From: an uncultured Prevotella sp.
GTDB taxonomy: Bacteria > Bacteroidota > Bacteroidia > Bacteroidales > Bacteroidaceae
Assembly: GCA_947167845.1 (NCBI GenBank)
Contig: CAMVJQ010000001.1
Location: 1 to 64,000 of the forward strand
Length of the DNA stretch: 64,000 bases
Reading direction: 5' to 3'
Shown here: positions 17,782-25,484 of the stretch, one piece after another
How positions within the stretch are numbered: the first letter of the stretch is position 1
Layout of the letters: every line of letters starts with the position of its first letter
Position numbers and translations under genes: made by a program
The notes under the pieces: generated by a model
Database searches by the model: none
What the model was told of the DNA's origin: nothing
The model's input: only the letters and a program-made list of their open reading frames with translations

Positions 17782-17820
17782 GTATCTACAAAAAAGATAG
17801 CAGGATTTACAAAAACTATA
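17782..17820 (+). promoter_or_regulatory. Direct-repeat operator upstream of the HSL-like esterase
   Basis: GTATCTACAAAAAAGATAG and GGATTTACAAAAACTATAG are 21 bp apart, matching at most positions. A likely -7 box (TAACTTTG at about 17862-17869, within GGCTAACTTTGCG) follows. Arrangement and spacing match the pairs behind the other regulators, although here a regulator vestige lies between the intact regulator and the repeats. Confidence 0.55.
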
Positions 17821-17905
17821 GCCGACAGCGCTTTACAGAAATACGTTTTGGGAAATTTGGCTAACTTTGCGCCAGAAAACGTTATAATCCCAAAACTATT
17901 AAATT

Positions 17906-18943
17906 ATGAGAAATTTGAAAAATTGGATGCTTGCCGCCATCCTTATCAGCGGCACGACAACGGTTCTGACCTCATGCGCCAGCAAGGAGGACAACCCCGC
18001 CCCCACCACTCCACTCCCAAAGACCTACAACCTCGTGGCCGATGAGTACAAGCAAGCACTGCTCGACCCGCTGCTGGAGGTTAAGTATATGATGATAGAG
18101 CAGGACAAGGGCGAGACGTTCACCATCGACAGCCCCAAGGCGGGCGAGAAGATCACCATCCACTACTATCGTCCCGACGGTGTCGGTGAAGCGAAGACAC
18201 CCGCCGTGTACTACTGTCATGGAGGCGGCTACCAGTCGGGCAACGCCACGATGTACGGCAACGACTTCCGCGAGATGTGCAACAGGCTCAAGGCCACGGT
18301 GTTCTCTGTGGAATACACGCTGACTTCCGACCCGTCGTACACCTACCACATCGAGCTGGACCAGGCATACGCAGGTTTGACCTATATCTACCAGCACGGT
18401 GACGAGCTGAAGATAGACGCCGACAAGATTGTCATCATGGGCGAGAGTGCAGGCGGCGGACTGACCACCCGCATGGCACTGTGGAACAAGGACAAGGGCG
18501 ACGTGCCCGTGAAGGGAGCTGTGCTCATCTATCCGATGCTCGACTATCGCACCGGCGGTCCCAACGACCTCCATCCTGACGACACGACTGGCGAGTTCAT
18601 CTGGACCAAGGAGATGAACGTGAAAGGCTGGGCCGACCTGAAGCACGGCCAGGAGATTCCTGCCGACGAGATGATCTACTACACCCCGGCAGTGGCCACA
18701 CCCGAGCAGCTCAAGGGCTTCCCCACCACCTTCCTCATCGTCGGCACGCTCGACCTCTTCGTACATGAGGACCTGGCCTTCGTGGAGCAGCTGAAGCATG
18801 CTGGCGTAGAGGTAGACTCGTTCGTGGAGCCAGGCGTGCCCCACTCCTACAATGTCATACTGAACGACAGTCCTCAGACCGTCCGCTTCAAGGACCTGCG
18901 CGACCAGCACGTGAAGCAGATGTTTCAGAGTGGCTCCAACTAA
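17906..18943 (+). CDS. HSL-like (alpha/beta hydrolase fold 3) esterase lipoprotein
   Basis: A 345-residue secreted esterase of the hormone-sensitive-lipase type. The leader MLAAIL...LTSC gives Cys 24 followed by DNP, nearly identical to the leaders of the unrelated esterases nearby. Catalytic features are YYCHGGGY (oxyanion hole, about residue 109), GESAGGG (nucleophile Ser about 180), the acidic residue in LIVGTLDLFVHED, and His in GVPHSYNV near the C-terminus. It should deacylate small esters outside the cytoplasm. Single gene after the direct-repeat promoter; its stop codon overlaps a long palindrome. Confidence 0.9.
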   Translation: MRNLKNWMLAAILISGTTTVLTSCASKEDNPAPTTPLPKTYNLVADEYKQALLDPLLEVKYMMIEQDKGETFTIDSPKAGEKITIHYYRPDGVGEAKTPAVYYCHGGGYQSGNATMYGNDFREMCNRLKATVFSVEYTLTSDPSYTYHIELDQAYAGLTYIYQHGDELKIDADKIVIMGESAGGGLTTRMALWNKDKGDVPVKGAVLIYPMLDYRTGGPNDLHPDDTTGEFIWTKEMNVKGWADLKHGQEIPADEMIYYTPAVATPEQLKGFPTTFLIVGTLDLFVHEDLAFVEQLKHAGVEVDSFVEPGVPHSYNVILNDSPQTVRFKDLRDQHVKQMFQSGSN

Positions 18944-19019
18944 AGGATAACAGGGGGACGGTTCTTTTGTTAGCGCATTGCAATGCTCCAACAAAAGAAC
19001 CGTCCCCCTGTTATCCTTT
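18942..19019. repeat. 30-bp perfect palindrome with a second palindrome in its loop
   Basis: Arms at 18942-18971 and 18990-19019 are perfect reverse complements for 30 bp (for example AGGGGGACGGTTCTTTTG within the left arm). The 18-nt loop itself contains the palindrome GCATTGCAATGC. The left arm begins inside the TAA stop of the esterase gene and the right arm runs into T residues, so it could also terminate transcription. Size and perfection suggest a recently moved REP/MITE-like element. Confidence 0.8.
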
Positions 19020-19039
19020 TGTCACTCCCAGAAGTCGCT

Positions 19040-19107
19040 GGAGTTCCTAAACAATCTTAAAAAAAAGTCACCGAGACAGCACATTCAACTAAAACAGCGT
19101 ACCTTTG
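19040..19107 (+). promoter_or_regulatory. Repeated promoter module, copy 3 (regulator at 19131)
   Basis: GGAGTTCCTAAACAATCTT and an A-run, then ACATTCAACTAAAAC and the -7 box TACCTTTG at 19100-19107. It has one substitution in the first block relative to copies at 16294 and 23595. The upstream AGTCGC is also shared with the copy at 3688. Confidence 0.7.
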
Positions 19108-19130
19108 CAAAATAGATTAATTTCAAAAGC

Positions 19131-20201
19131 ATGTACGAGCAGATTCGGGAGGACGCCCTTTTTATAATGCTTTACGCAGTAGTGACGGCTATGGCCATCA
19201 TAGCATGTTGCTATATGTTGCTGCGTCAGGGCAATGCCTTTGCCTCCGACATCACGCCGCCGCTGCGCCTCAGAAGATGGGCTGCCGCCTTCTTTGCCTC
19301 TTTCGCCTTGAACCACGTGTGGTATATGCCGATACTGTTCCATATCGCAAGCGACGACGTCACGATGGTCGACCATGTGGGCGGACTACTCGACAGCTTG
19401 ACATTCTTCCCCTTGGCCATCGCGGTGATGCTCGTCATGCTACAAGACCGACGACGGCCATTGTGGCCTGTCTTCGTGATGATGGTGCCGATGGCCGGAG
19501 CGGCGGCCTGGAGCGTTGCCAACAACTGCTATGGCCCGTTGCCTGTATTCTATGGCTATGCGTTGTTGATAGGCATTGGCATTATCATATATATGGTACG
19601 TGCGCTGAGGCAGTACGAACGCTGGCTGCGCGACAACTATGCCGACCTGGAGCACAAGGAGGTTTGGCAGAGCTTCGTGGTGCTGCTAATCATTATCTTG
19701 GTGTTCATGGCCTACGCCTTTACCATCGAAGGGCCGGCTTACCAATATGCCATGCAGGTGCTCTGCATCGTACTAATCTGCCATCTGCTGTGGCGGATAG
19801 AGACGTTGAGCGACCTGAGCGACACCTTACGGGGGGGCGGAGGCACGGGGGAGCGGGGGAGCGAGATCGGCCAGTTGCTACAGCAGCATTGCATAGACAC
19901 GCAGTTATACCTGCAACACGACCTGACTATCACACAGCTTGCCAAGGCCATCGGCACCAACCGCTTCTACCTGAGCCAGTATTTCTCCGGACAGGGCATC
20001 ACCTACAATGCCTATATCAACAACCTGCGCATCCAGCATTTCATGAGGCTGTATCGCGAGGCCGTGGCCGCCCAGCGCAGCTTCACTGCCCAGCAATTAG
20101 CTGCCGAGAGCGGCTACCGTAGTTACAGCACCTTTGGTATAGCCTTCAAACACCGCACGGGACAGACCGTAACAGCCTGGATGCGCGGCACAGCCAAGTA
20201 G
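19131..20201 (+). CDS. Membrane-bound AraC-family transcriptional regulator (module 4)
   Basis: A 356-residue paralog starting MYEQIREDALF with about seven membrane helices and a C-terminal AraC domain (LAKAIGTNRFYLSQYF and QLAAESGYRSYSTFGIAF). The linker is short and glycine-rich (RGGGGTGERG), encoded by G-rich DNA, whereas the linkers of modules 2, 3 and 5 are proline-rich and C-rich. It precedes the fused two-domain hydrolase at 20366, with a direct-repeat pair between them. It has its own promoter, module copy 3. Confidence 0.85.
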   Translation: MYEQIREDALFIMLYAVVTAMAIIACCYMLLRQGNAFASDITPPLRLRRWAAAFFASFALNHVWYMPILFHIASDDVTMVDHVGGLLDSLTFFPLAIAVMLVMLQDRRRPLWPVFVMMVPMAGAAAWSVANNCYGPLPVFYGYALLIGIGIIIYMVRALRQYERWLRDNYADLEHKEVWQSFVVLLIIILVFMAYAFTIEGPAYQYAMQVLCIVLICHLLWRIETLSDLSDTLRGGGGTGERGSEIGQLLQQHCIDTQLYLQHDLTITQLAKAIGTNRFYLSQYFSGQGITYNAYINNLRIQHFMRLYREAVAAQRSFTAQQLAAESGYRSYSTFGIAFKHRTGQTVTAWMRGTAK

Positions 20202-20217
20202 CCGCCACTCCTTTTTC

Positions 20218-20257
20218 GAAAATCAGCAAAAATCCTTTTAAAATCAGCAAAATCTGA
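20218..20257 (+). promoter_or_regulatory. Direct-repeat operator upstream of the fused hydrolase
   Basis: GAAAATCAGCAAAAATC and AAAATCAGCAAAATC are 21 bp apart, 17 bp after the regulator stop. The -7 box is TATCTTTG near 20301-20308. The repeat sequence differs from those of modules 1, 2 and 5 in its left half but keeps the A-rich right half, as expected if each regulator recognises its own version. Confidence 0.6.
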
Positions 20258-20365
20258 TGCGCCAGGCATTTAGGGTAATGCTATTAAGGAGAATTTGGCT
20301 ATCTTTGCACATCCAAAGCAGACAGCCGAATAGCCTAAAATTAGTTTTACCTAAATTATAAATGT

Positions 20366-22954
20366 ATGAATCATGAATTAAATCGGATGCTCGCCGCCAT
20401 CCTCATCAGCGGCGCAACGGCGGTACTCACATCATGTACCGACAAAATCGACAACCCGGCTCCTGTCACGCCGGAGAATCCCACAGTGGCCACCGACTAT
20501 TCACAGAAGTCGAGCTGGTATCAGATTCCTGAGGTCACCAAGGCTTTCGACACCTTCTACATCCCCGCTACGAATTACATCTTGAGTAGCTACGAGGATG
20601 GTGCACCAGACTTTGCGGCAATCGACAACTCCGAGATGATAGCAGGCGTGAAGGACGAATACGAGGGGCATGCCAGCGCGTTTGCTGATGCCACCAATGT
20701 GTTCGTGCCCCTCTACCGCCAGTCGGGCCTGAAGCATGAAGAGGACTGCTGGAAGCAGACCGGCGACATGCTGACGGCGCTGACGGGCACGCCATATACC
20801 GACATCACCGCTGCCCTCGACTACTATTTCGAGAACTATAACGAGGGCCGTCCGTTCGTCATCGCCGGCCACAGCCAAGGGTCGGCCATGACGAAACTCG
20901 TCCTGATGAACTATTTCAAGACCCATCCCGACTACTACAAGCGCATGGTGGCAGCCTACGTGATAGGCTATGCCGTGACCAAGGCAGACCTGCAGGCCAA
21001 CCCACACCTGAAGTTCGCAACGGGCGAGAGCGATGCAGGCGTCATCGTCAGCTGGAACACCGAGGGTGCCGGCAACGCTAATGCCAAGAACATGGTGTGG
21101 ATGCCTGGCTCCATCAGCATCAATCCGCTGAACTGGAAGCTCGACGACACCTACGCCCCGGCAAGCGAGAACCTGGGCTCGTGGATGCAGAACATGGAAA
21201 CCCTGAAGCGTGAGATTACCGACGTGGGGGCCGACGCACAGGTGAACGTGGAGCGCGGCGTGGTGGTGACCAACGCCAAGAGCGACTACAACCCCTTTAC
21301 TAATGTTTTCGGCCCGGCAAGCTTCCACAACAACGACTACGGGTTCTTCTACAACAACATCAAGGACAACGTAGAGAAGCGTATAGCATCCTATCTGATT
21401 CAGAACAGGGAGATCACAGACGGCAATTATGACAAGTCGCTGGCCGTGAAGTGCATCAACGGCACCTTCGTCGGCCGGAAGACGGATAATGTCATCTCGT
21501 ATCTGGGCATTCCCTTCGTAGGTCAGCAGCCCGTGGGCAACCTGCGCTGGAAGGCTCCGGTGGAATATACTCCTGTCGAGGGTGTCTTTGAAGCCTATAA
21601 CTATGGCAAGACCCCCGTCCAGGCAGCTGGCGACCCCGCCGCCCTCTACGCTCAGGGCGAGGACTGCCTGTACCTGAATGTATGGAAGACTGACGAGGCA
21701 ACAACAGCCAAGAAGCCCGTCATGGTGTGGATCTACGGCGGCGGCTTTGAGACAGGCGGAACCATCGACCCGCAGTACGACTGTTATAACTTCCTCAGAG
21801 AGAATCCCGACGTCATCGTCGTCACCGTCGCCTACAGGCTTGCCGCCTACGGCTTCATGCATCTGTCGCACCTGCCCGACGGCAAGGACTATCCCGACGC
21901 TCAGAACCTGGGCATCATGGACCAGATGATGGGCCTCAAGTGGGTGCATGAGAACATCGAGGCCTTCGGCGGCGACCCCGACAACGTGACCATCTTCGGC
22001 GAGTCGGCTGGTGCCTCAAGCTGTTCTCTCCTTGCGCTGATCGACGAGGCACATAAGTATTTCAAGCGCGCCATCATACAAAGCGGCTCGCCCATCATGA
22101 CCAGATCGACTGAGGAGGCCATCGCGGTGACCGACGAGATTATGAAGGCGCTCGACTGCAAGACCGTCAGCGACCTGCAGAAAGTATCGCCCAGGCGGCT
22201 CGCCGACAAGGTGGGAGAGCTGTACGGCATCTATCAGGTGCTCGGATGGAGCATCTGGCCTGAGAGAGACGGCAAATTGCTGCCCAAGGACGGATGGGAC
22301 GCATACGAGAACGGCAAGGCCAAGGATATAGCACTCCTCTTAGGCTGCAACAAGGATGAGTTCAACGTCTTCTCGGCTGCCTTCGGACCAGAAAAGTGGA
22401 ACAAGTGGGCTGCCGACCGTATGGCGAAGCGTGCCAAGCTGATGACGGCCGAAGAGAATGCGCTGGTGGAGAGCTACGTCAACAGTGCGCCAGGAGCAGA
22501 CTGGGAGAAGACCAGCGCTCTGTTCAGCCAGAGCTACTTCAATGCACCGGCCATCCGTCTGTCGGAGAACCAGACCAAGGCTGGCGGCAAGGTGTTCACC
22601 TACCTCTTCACGCCCGAGGCCTCTACACCTGGGGTGAAGAGCGGTCATGCGATAGAGCAGTCGGCTGTGTTCAACCATCCCGAGCTGAGTGTCCAGATTG
22701 CGGGAAGGACATTCGACGAGACTTTCTGCAAGACCATGCGCAAGATGTGGATCCAGTTCGCCAAGACCGGCAACCCCTCACTCACGGCAGAGCAGTCGCC
22801 CGACGGCAAGGCCAAGGAGTGGCCACTCTACGACCTGGGCGACAAGCAGGTGATGGTGCTCGACGAGCAGAACATCCATCCGGCGAAGGAGTCGGACGTG
22901 AAGATCGTGGACTGGGAAAAGACCTACTTCCTGACGAAGTATTATTGCAACTAA
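20366..22954 (+). CDS. Fused DUF3089 + carboxylesterase B lipoprotein
   Basis: An 862-residue protein that joins two hydrolases encoded separately at 10871 and 11961. The leader MLAAIL...LTSC puts the lipidated Cys at 24, with DNP at 29-31. The DUF3089 domain spans about 44-343, with AGHSQGS and Ser about 170. A very short joint (LIQNREITDGNYDKS) leads to the carboxylesterase, about 355-862, with GEDCLYLNVW, YGGGF, GESAGA (Ser about 547), NKDEFNVF and a His in KSGHAIEQSAVF. Both active sites look intact. The fusion implies that the two activities work on the same or successive ester substrates. The joint matches the region just after the lipobox of the esterase at 6794, so only the leader of the second partner was lost. 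Confidence 0.9.
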   Translation: MNHELNRMLAAILISGATAVLTSCTDKIDNPAPVTPENPTVATDYSQKSSWYQIPEVTKAFDTFYIPATNYILSSYEDGAPDFAAIDNSEMIAGVKDEYEGHASAFADATNVFVPLYRQSGLKHEEDCWKQTGDMLTALTGTPYTDITAALDYYFENYNEGRPFVIAGHSQGSAMTKLVLMNYFKTHPDYYKRMVAAYVIGYAVTKADLQANPHLKFATGESDAGVIVSWNTEGAGNANAKNMVWMPGSISINPLNWKLDDTYAPASENLGSWMQNMETLKREITDVGADAQVNVERGVVVTNAKSDYNPFTNVFGPASFHNNDYGFFYNNIKDNVEKRIASYLIQNREITDGNYDKSLAVKCINGTFVGRKTDNVISYLGIPFVGQQPVGNLRWKAPVEYTPVEGVFEAYNYGKTPVQAAGDPAALYAQGEDCLYLNVWKTDEATTAKKPVMVWIYGGGFETGGTIDPQYDCYNFLRENPDVIVVTVAYRLAAYGFMHLSHLPDGKDYPDAQNLGIMDQMMGLKWVHENIEAFGGDPDNVTIFGESAGASSCSLLALIDEAHKYFKRAIIQSGSPIMTRSTEEAIAVTDEIMKALDCKTVSDLQKVSPRRLADKVGELYGIYQVLGWSIWPERDGKLLPKDGWDAYENGKAKDIALLLGCNKDEFNVFSAAFGPEKWNKWAADRMAKRAKLMTAEENALVESYVNSAPGADWEKTSALFSQSYFNAPAIRLSENQTKAGGKVFTYLFTPEASTPGVKSGHAIEQSAVFNHPELSVQIAGRTFDETFCKTMRKMWIQFAKTGNPSLTAEQSPDGKAKEWPLYDLGDKQVMVLDEQNIHPAKESDVKIVDWEKTYFLTKYYCN

Positions 22955-22970
22955 GCGATTAGTACCTCGT

Positions 22971-23149
22971 GTTTCGGAAGTTAAGTAGTTAAGTAGTTAT
23001 CGGCCTCTCGGCCTAAGTAGTTAAGCCAATAGTAGCTGCATTTGAAGTTTTTTCGTCTCCATCAGTGCATGAACTATTGGCTTAACTTCTTCAACTTCTT
23101 CAACTTCTTTAACTTCCTCAACTTCTTTAACTTCTTCAACTCCCGAAAC
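22971..23149. repeat. Long degenerate inverted repeat with a 9-bp tandem repeat
   Basis: The left arm starts GTTTCGGAAGTTAAG and ends AAGTTAAGCCAATAGT-like near 23033; the right arm begins ACTATTGGCTTAACTTC at 23073 and ends TCCCGAAAC at 23149. The right arm contains about six and a half copies of (C/T)AACTTCTT (23083-23142). The left arm has shorter related AAGTAGTT units and a small GGCC-CTC-GGCC hairpin. A plus-strand frame through it reads NFFNFFNF and is low complexity, not a gene. Function unknown. Confidence 0.6.
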
Positions 23150-23190
23150 ATGAGTACCGATAAAAAAAGAAATAGAAGAAGAAATTTGGC

Positions 23191-23463
23191 TTCCTGTTCT
23201 TCTGCCGTCCGCGACGTTTCGGCAAGACGCTGATGATGGACGACCTGACCAGCGGCTACAACATCGCCACCAATATCACCACACGATACAATTTCAACCA
23301 GGTGCTCGGCTTCAGCGAGCCGGAGGTGCGGGCCATGCTCGACTACTATCGCCCGCTCTCGGGCAGTCGCGTGGCCCTGATGAGCCGCGACACACAGCTG
23401 CACCTCGTCATCGTCCAGTTCCGAGGCCCGAAATTGCTGCGACTGGATGACGTGGAAAATTAA
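23191..23463 (+). pseudogene. Twice-deleted relic of the AAA/PD-(D/E)XK gene
   Basis: Three blocks of the gene at 3796 are joined in one open frame: FLFFCRPRRFGKTLM, then MDDLTSGYNIAT through RPLSG, then SRVALMSRDTQLHLV to the end. The Walker B region and the nuclease core are gone and there is no proper start; an ATG at 23233 is internal. Short identical bases at the joints (GATG, GGCA/G) fit deletion by microhomology. It is followed, as in the intact copies, by the start of a regulator gene, here also ruined. Confidence 0.75.
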
Positions 23464-23483
23464 GGCTTTGTCAGCATTCATAC

Positions 23484-23532
23484 TAGTACGAGCAACAGAT
23501 CCAAGACAGTTTTCTATATATGATGTTTAGGA
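23484..23532 (+). pseudogene. Remnant of a regulator-gene start
   Basis: Aligned with the start of the regulator at 9569, the sequence from TCAGCATTCAT through TACGAGCAACA-ATCCA-GACAG is conserved for about 50 bp, but the ATG has become TAG and similarity ends near 23532. It shows that the relic at 23191 once had a full module behind it. Confidence 0.65.
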
Positions 23533-23594
23533 CACAGAAGGAACCATCCCTACTGTGCTCATCCCTATTGTGCTCGCGGTAAATCTCCAAAGCA

Positions 23595-23662
23595 GGAGTT
23601 CATAAACAATCTTAAAAATGCGGCACCAAAATAGCACATTCAACTAAAACATCGTATCTTTG
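23595..23662 (+). promoter_or_regulatory. Repeated promoter module, copy 4 (AAA-ATPase at 23678)
   Basis: GGAGTTCATAAACAATCTT, a spacer, GCACATTCAACTAAAACATC, and the -7 box TATCTTTG at 23655-23662. It is nearly identical to the module before the regulator at 16388, yet drives a different kind of gene. Confidence 0.7.
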
Positions 23663-23677
23663 CAAAAACATAAGTAT

Positions 23678-25282
23678 ATGGCAGCAAAGAGAAAATACCC
23701 TGTAGGCATTCAGAGCTTTGAGAGCATCAGGCAGGATGGCTACATGTATGTAGATAAGACCCCGCTCATCTATAAGATGATTACTGAGGGCAAACCTTAT
23801 TTCCTCAGCCGGCCGCGCCGCTTTGGTAAGTCGCTGCTCATCTCCACGCTCCAGGCCGTCTTCGAGGGCCGGCGCGAACTGTTCGAGGCCTTCACCACCG
23901 AGTACGGCATAGAGCAGCCGCAACTCTTCATCGCCACCACCGACTGGAAGTGGGACAAATTCCCTGTGCTGCGCTTCGACTTCAGTGCGGGCGACCTCTC
24001 GACCATCGAGCAACTGGACGAGCTCGTAGATGTGACCTTGGGTAGCTATGAGAAGCAATACGGCATCACGCCTCCCTCAGAAGGCGCCAACATCCGTATG
24101 GTGAACCTCATGCGCACGCTCCACGAGCAGACGGGCAAGCGCGTGGTGGTGCTCTGCGACGAGTACGACAACTTCATCCTCCACTCCCTGGGTGACGACG
24201 AGAAGGTGGCCCTGGCCCGTCGGCGCTTCCAGAACGTGTTCGGCCCGCTGAAGGCTGAGGACGACCACCTACAGTTCGCCTTCATCACCGGCATCTCCAA
24301 GTTCTCGCAGATAGGCATCTTCAGCAAGCTCAACAACCTGCAGAATATCTCCATGCGCGATGACTATGCCACTATCTGCGGTATCTCGGAAGAAGAACTG
24401 ACCACACAACTGCACCAGGACATTGAACTGATGGCCGAGCGCAACGGTACAACCTATGATGATATGTTCGCACGGATGAAAGCCCGCTACGACGGCTATC
24501 ACTTCAGCCGGGAGTTGAAGGATATGTACAACCCCTTCAGTCTGGTCAATGCCTTCGTCTCCGGTGAACTGGCCGACTACTGGTTCGACCGCAGCACCAG
24601 CGGGGCGCTCATCAACCTGCTGGCGCAACTGCCACCCGTGGACACTACCGCCATTGAGTCGGAGACCTACGAGACCAGCATGTTCGACCTGCCCTTCGAG
24701 AACTATGACGACCCGCTGCCCATCCTCTATCAGAGCGGCTATCTGACGCTGAAGAGTTATGAGCCGGAGTTCAACGACTTCCGTCTGGGCCTGCCCAACC
24801 AGGAGGTGCGCCAGGGCTTTGCCCAGTGCCTCTACCAGCACGTGGCCGCCAAGTGGGGCACCAGCCAGCGCAACGGCCTCTACAGGGCCTGGAGCCAGTT
24901 CCGCCGCAACTACGACCTTCAGGCCTTCATCGAGTCATTCAAGGGTTTCTTTGCCAGTATGCCCTATCAGTGGGAACAGGATAATAAGAACGAGCATTAC
25001 TATCACGCCCTGCTCTACACGCTGCTCACCAGTTTCGGCGCCGACATCCGCGCTGAGGAGCCTACGGCCAAGGGCCAGGCCGATCTGACACTCGTCATGC
25101 CCAAGGGCATCTACGTGATGGAGATCAAATACGAGCACACCGCCGACGAGGCCCTGGCCCAGATAGACCGGAAGGGCTATGCCGAGAAATACCGCCTCGA
25201 CGGTCGCCCCGTCACCAAGATCGGCATCAGTTTCTCATCCGAGAAGCGCAATATTACCGACTGGAAGGCCCTGCCGCTTTAG
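23678..25282 (+). CDS. AAA-ATPase-like / PD-(D/E)XK protein, divergent intact copy
   Basis: A 534-residue member of the same ATPase/nuclease family as 3796, but only distantly similar. The start MAAKRKYPVG is used because the -7 box ends at 23662 and the upstream in-frame TTG would lie within it. Walker A-like RRFGKS is at about 47-52 and Walker B VVVLCDEYDNF near 155-165. The C-terminal domain keeps both nuclease blocks, GQADLTLVMP and VMEIKY. Motifs look complete, so it may be functional. Cellular role unknown. A five-codon stub of a regulator gene follows at 25310. Confidence 0.85.
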   Translation: MAAKRKYPVGIQSFESIRQDGYMYVDKTPLIYKMITEGKPYFLSRPRRFGKSLLISTLQAVFEGRRELFEAFTTEYGIEQPQLFIATTDWKWDKFPVLRFDFSAGDLSTIEQLDELVDVTLGSYEKQYGITPPSEGANIRMVNLMRTLHEQTGKRVVVLCDEYDNFILHSLGDDEKVALARRRFQNVFGPLKAEDDHLQFAFITGISKFSQIGIFSKLNNLQNISMRDDYATICGISEEELTTQLHQDIELMAERNGTTYDDMFARMKARYDGYHFSRELKDMYNPFSLVNAFVSGELADYWFDRSTSGALINLLAQLPPVDTTAIESETYETSMFDLPFENYDDPLPILYQSGYLTLKSYEPEFNDFRLGLPNQEVRQGFAQCLYQHVAAKWGTSQRNGLYRAWSQFRRNYDLQAFIESFKGFFASMPYQWEQDNKNEHYYHALLYTLLTSFGADIRAEEPTAKGQADLTLVMPKGIYVMEIKYEHTADEALAQIDRKGYAEKYRLDGRPVTKIGISFSSEKRNITDWKALPL

Positions 25283-25309
25283 CCTCAGCAAAGATCTTAT
25301 TTCAAAAAC

Positions 25310-25327
25310 ATGTACGAGCAGATTTGA
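25310..25327 (+). pseudogene. Five-codon stub of a regulator gene (MYEQI-stop)
   Basis: ATGTACGAGCAGATT is followed at once by TGA, where the intact genes continue with CGGGAGGA. The preceding TTTCAAAA-CATG is shared with the regulator at 19131. Another sign that every AAA/nuclease gene here was once followed by a membrane regulator. Confidence 0.6.
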
Positions 25328-25408
25328 GGCTTATACCCAAATGCCTGTGACTACGGTCTAAAGACAATGGTCATGGGCGTTTTTAAGTACACAAAAAAAC
25401 GATTTATA

Positions 25409-25469
25409 GGTTGTAACGTTGTACATCGGCGATGTTACAACGTTACAACCTATATTCAAAAAAAATGTA
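25409..25469. repeat. Palindromic GTTGTAAC repeat, third copy of the 59.2-59.6 kb element
   Basis: GGTTGTAACGTTGT and ACAACGTTACAACC form a near-perfect palindrome (25409-25450), followed by TATATTCAAAAAAA and TGTA. The right half is the same sequence as the end of the inverted repeat at 59513-59620. Confidence 0.6.
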
Positions 25470-25484
25470 TATAAGTTAGCCAGC

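Noticed and set aside
23042..23233. Plus-strand frame coding a Phe/Asn repeat peptide
   Set aside because: It is translation of the 9-bp AACTTCTT tandem repeat and not a credible protein.
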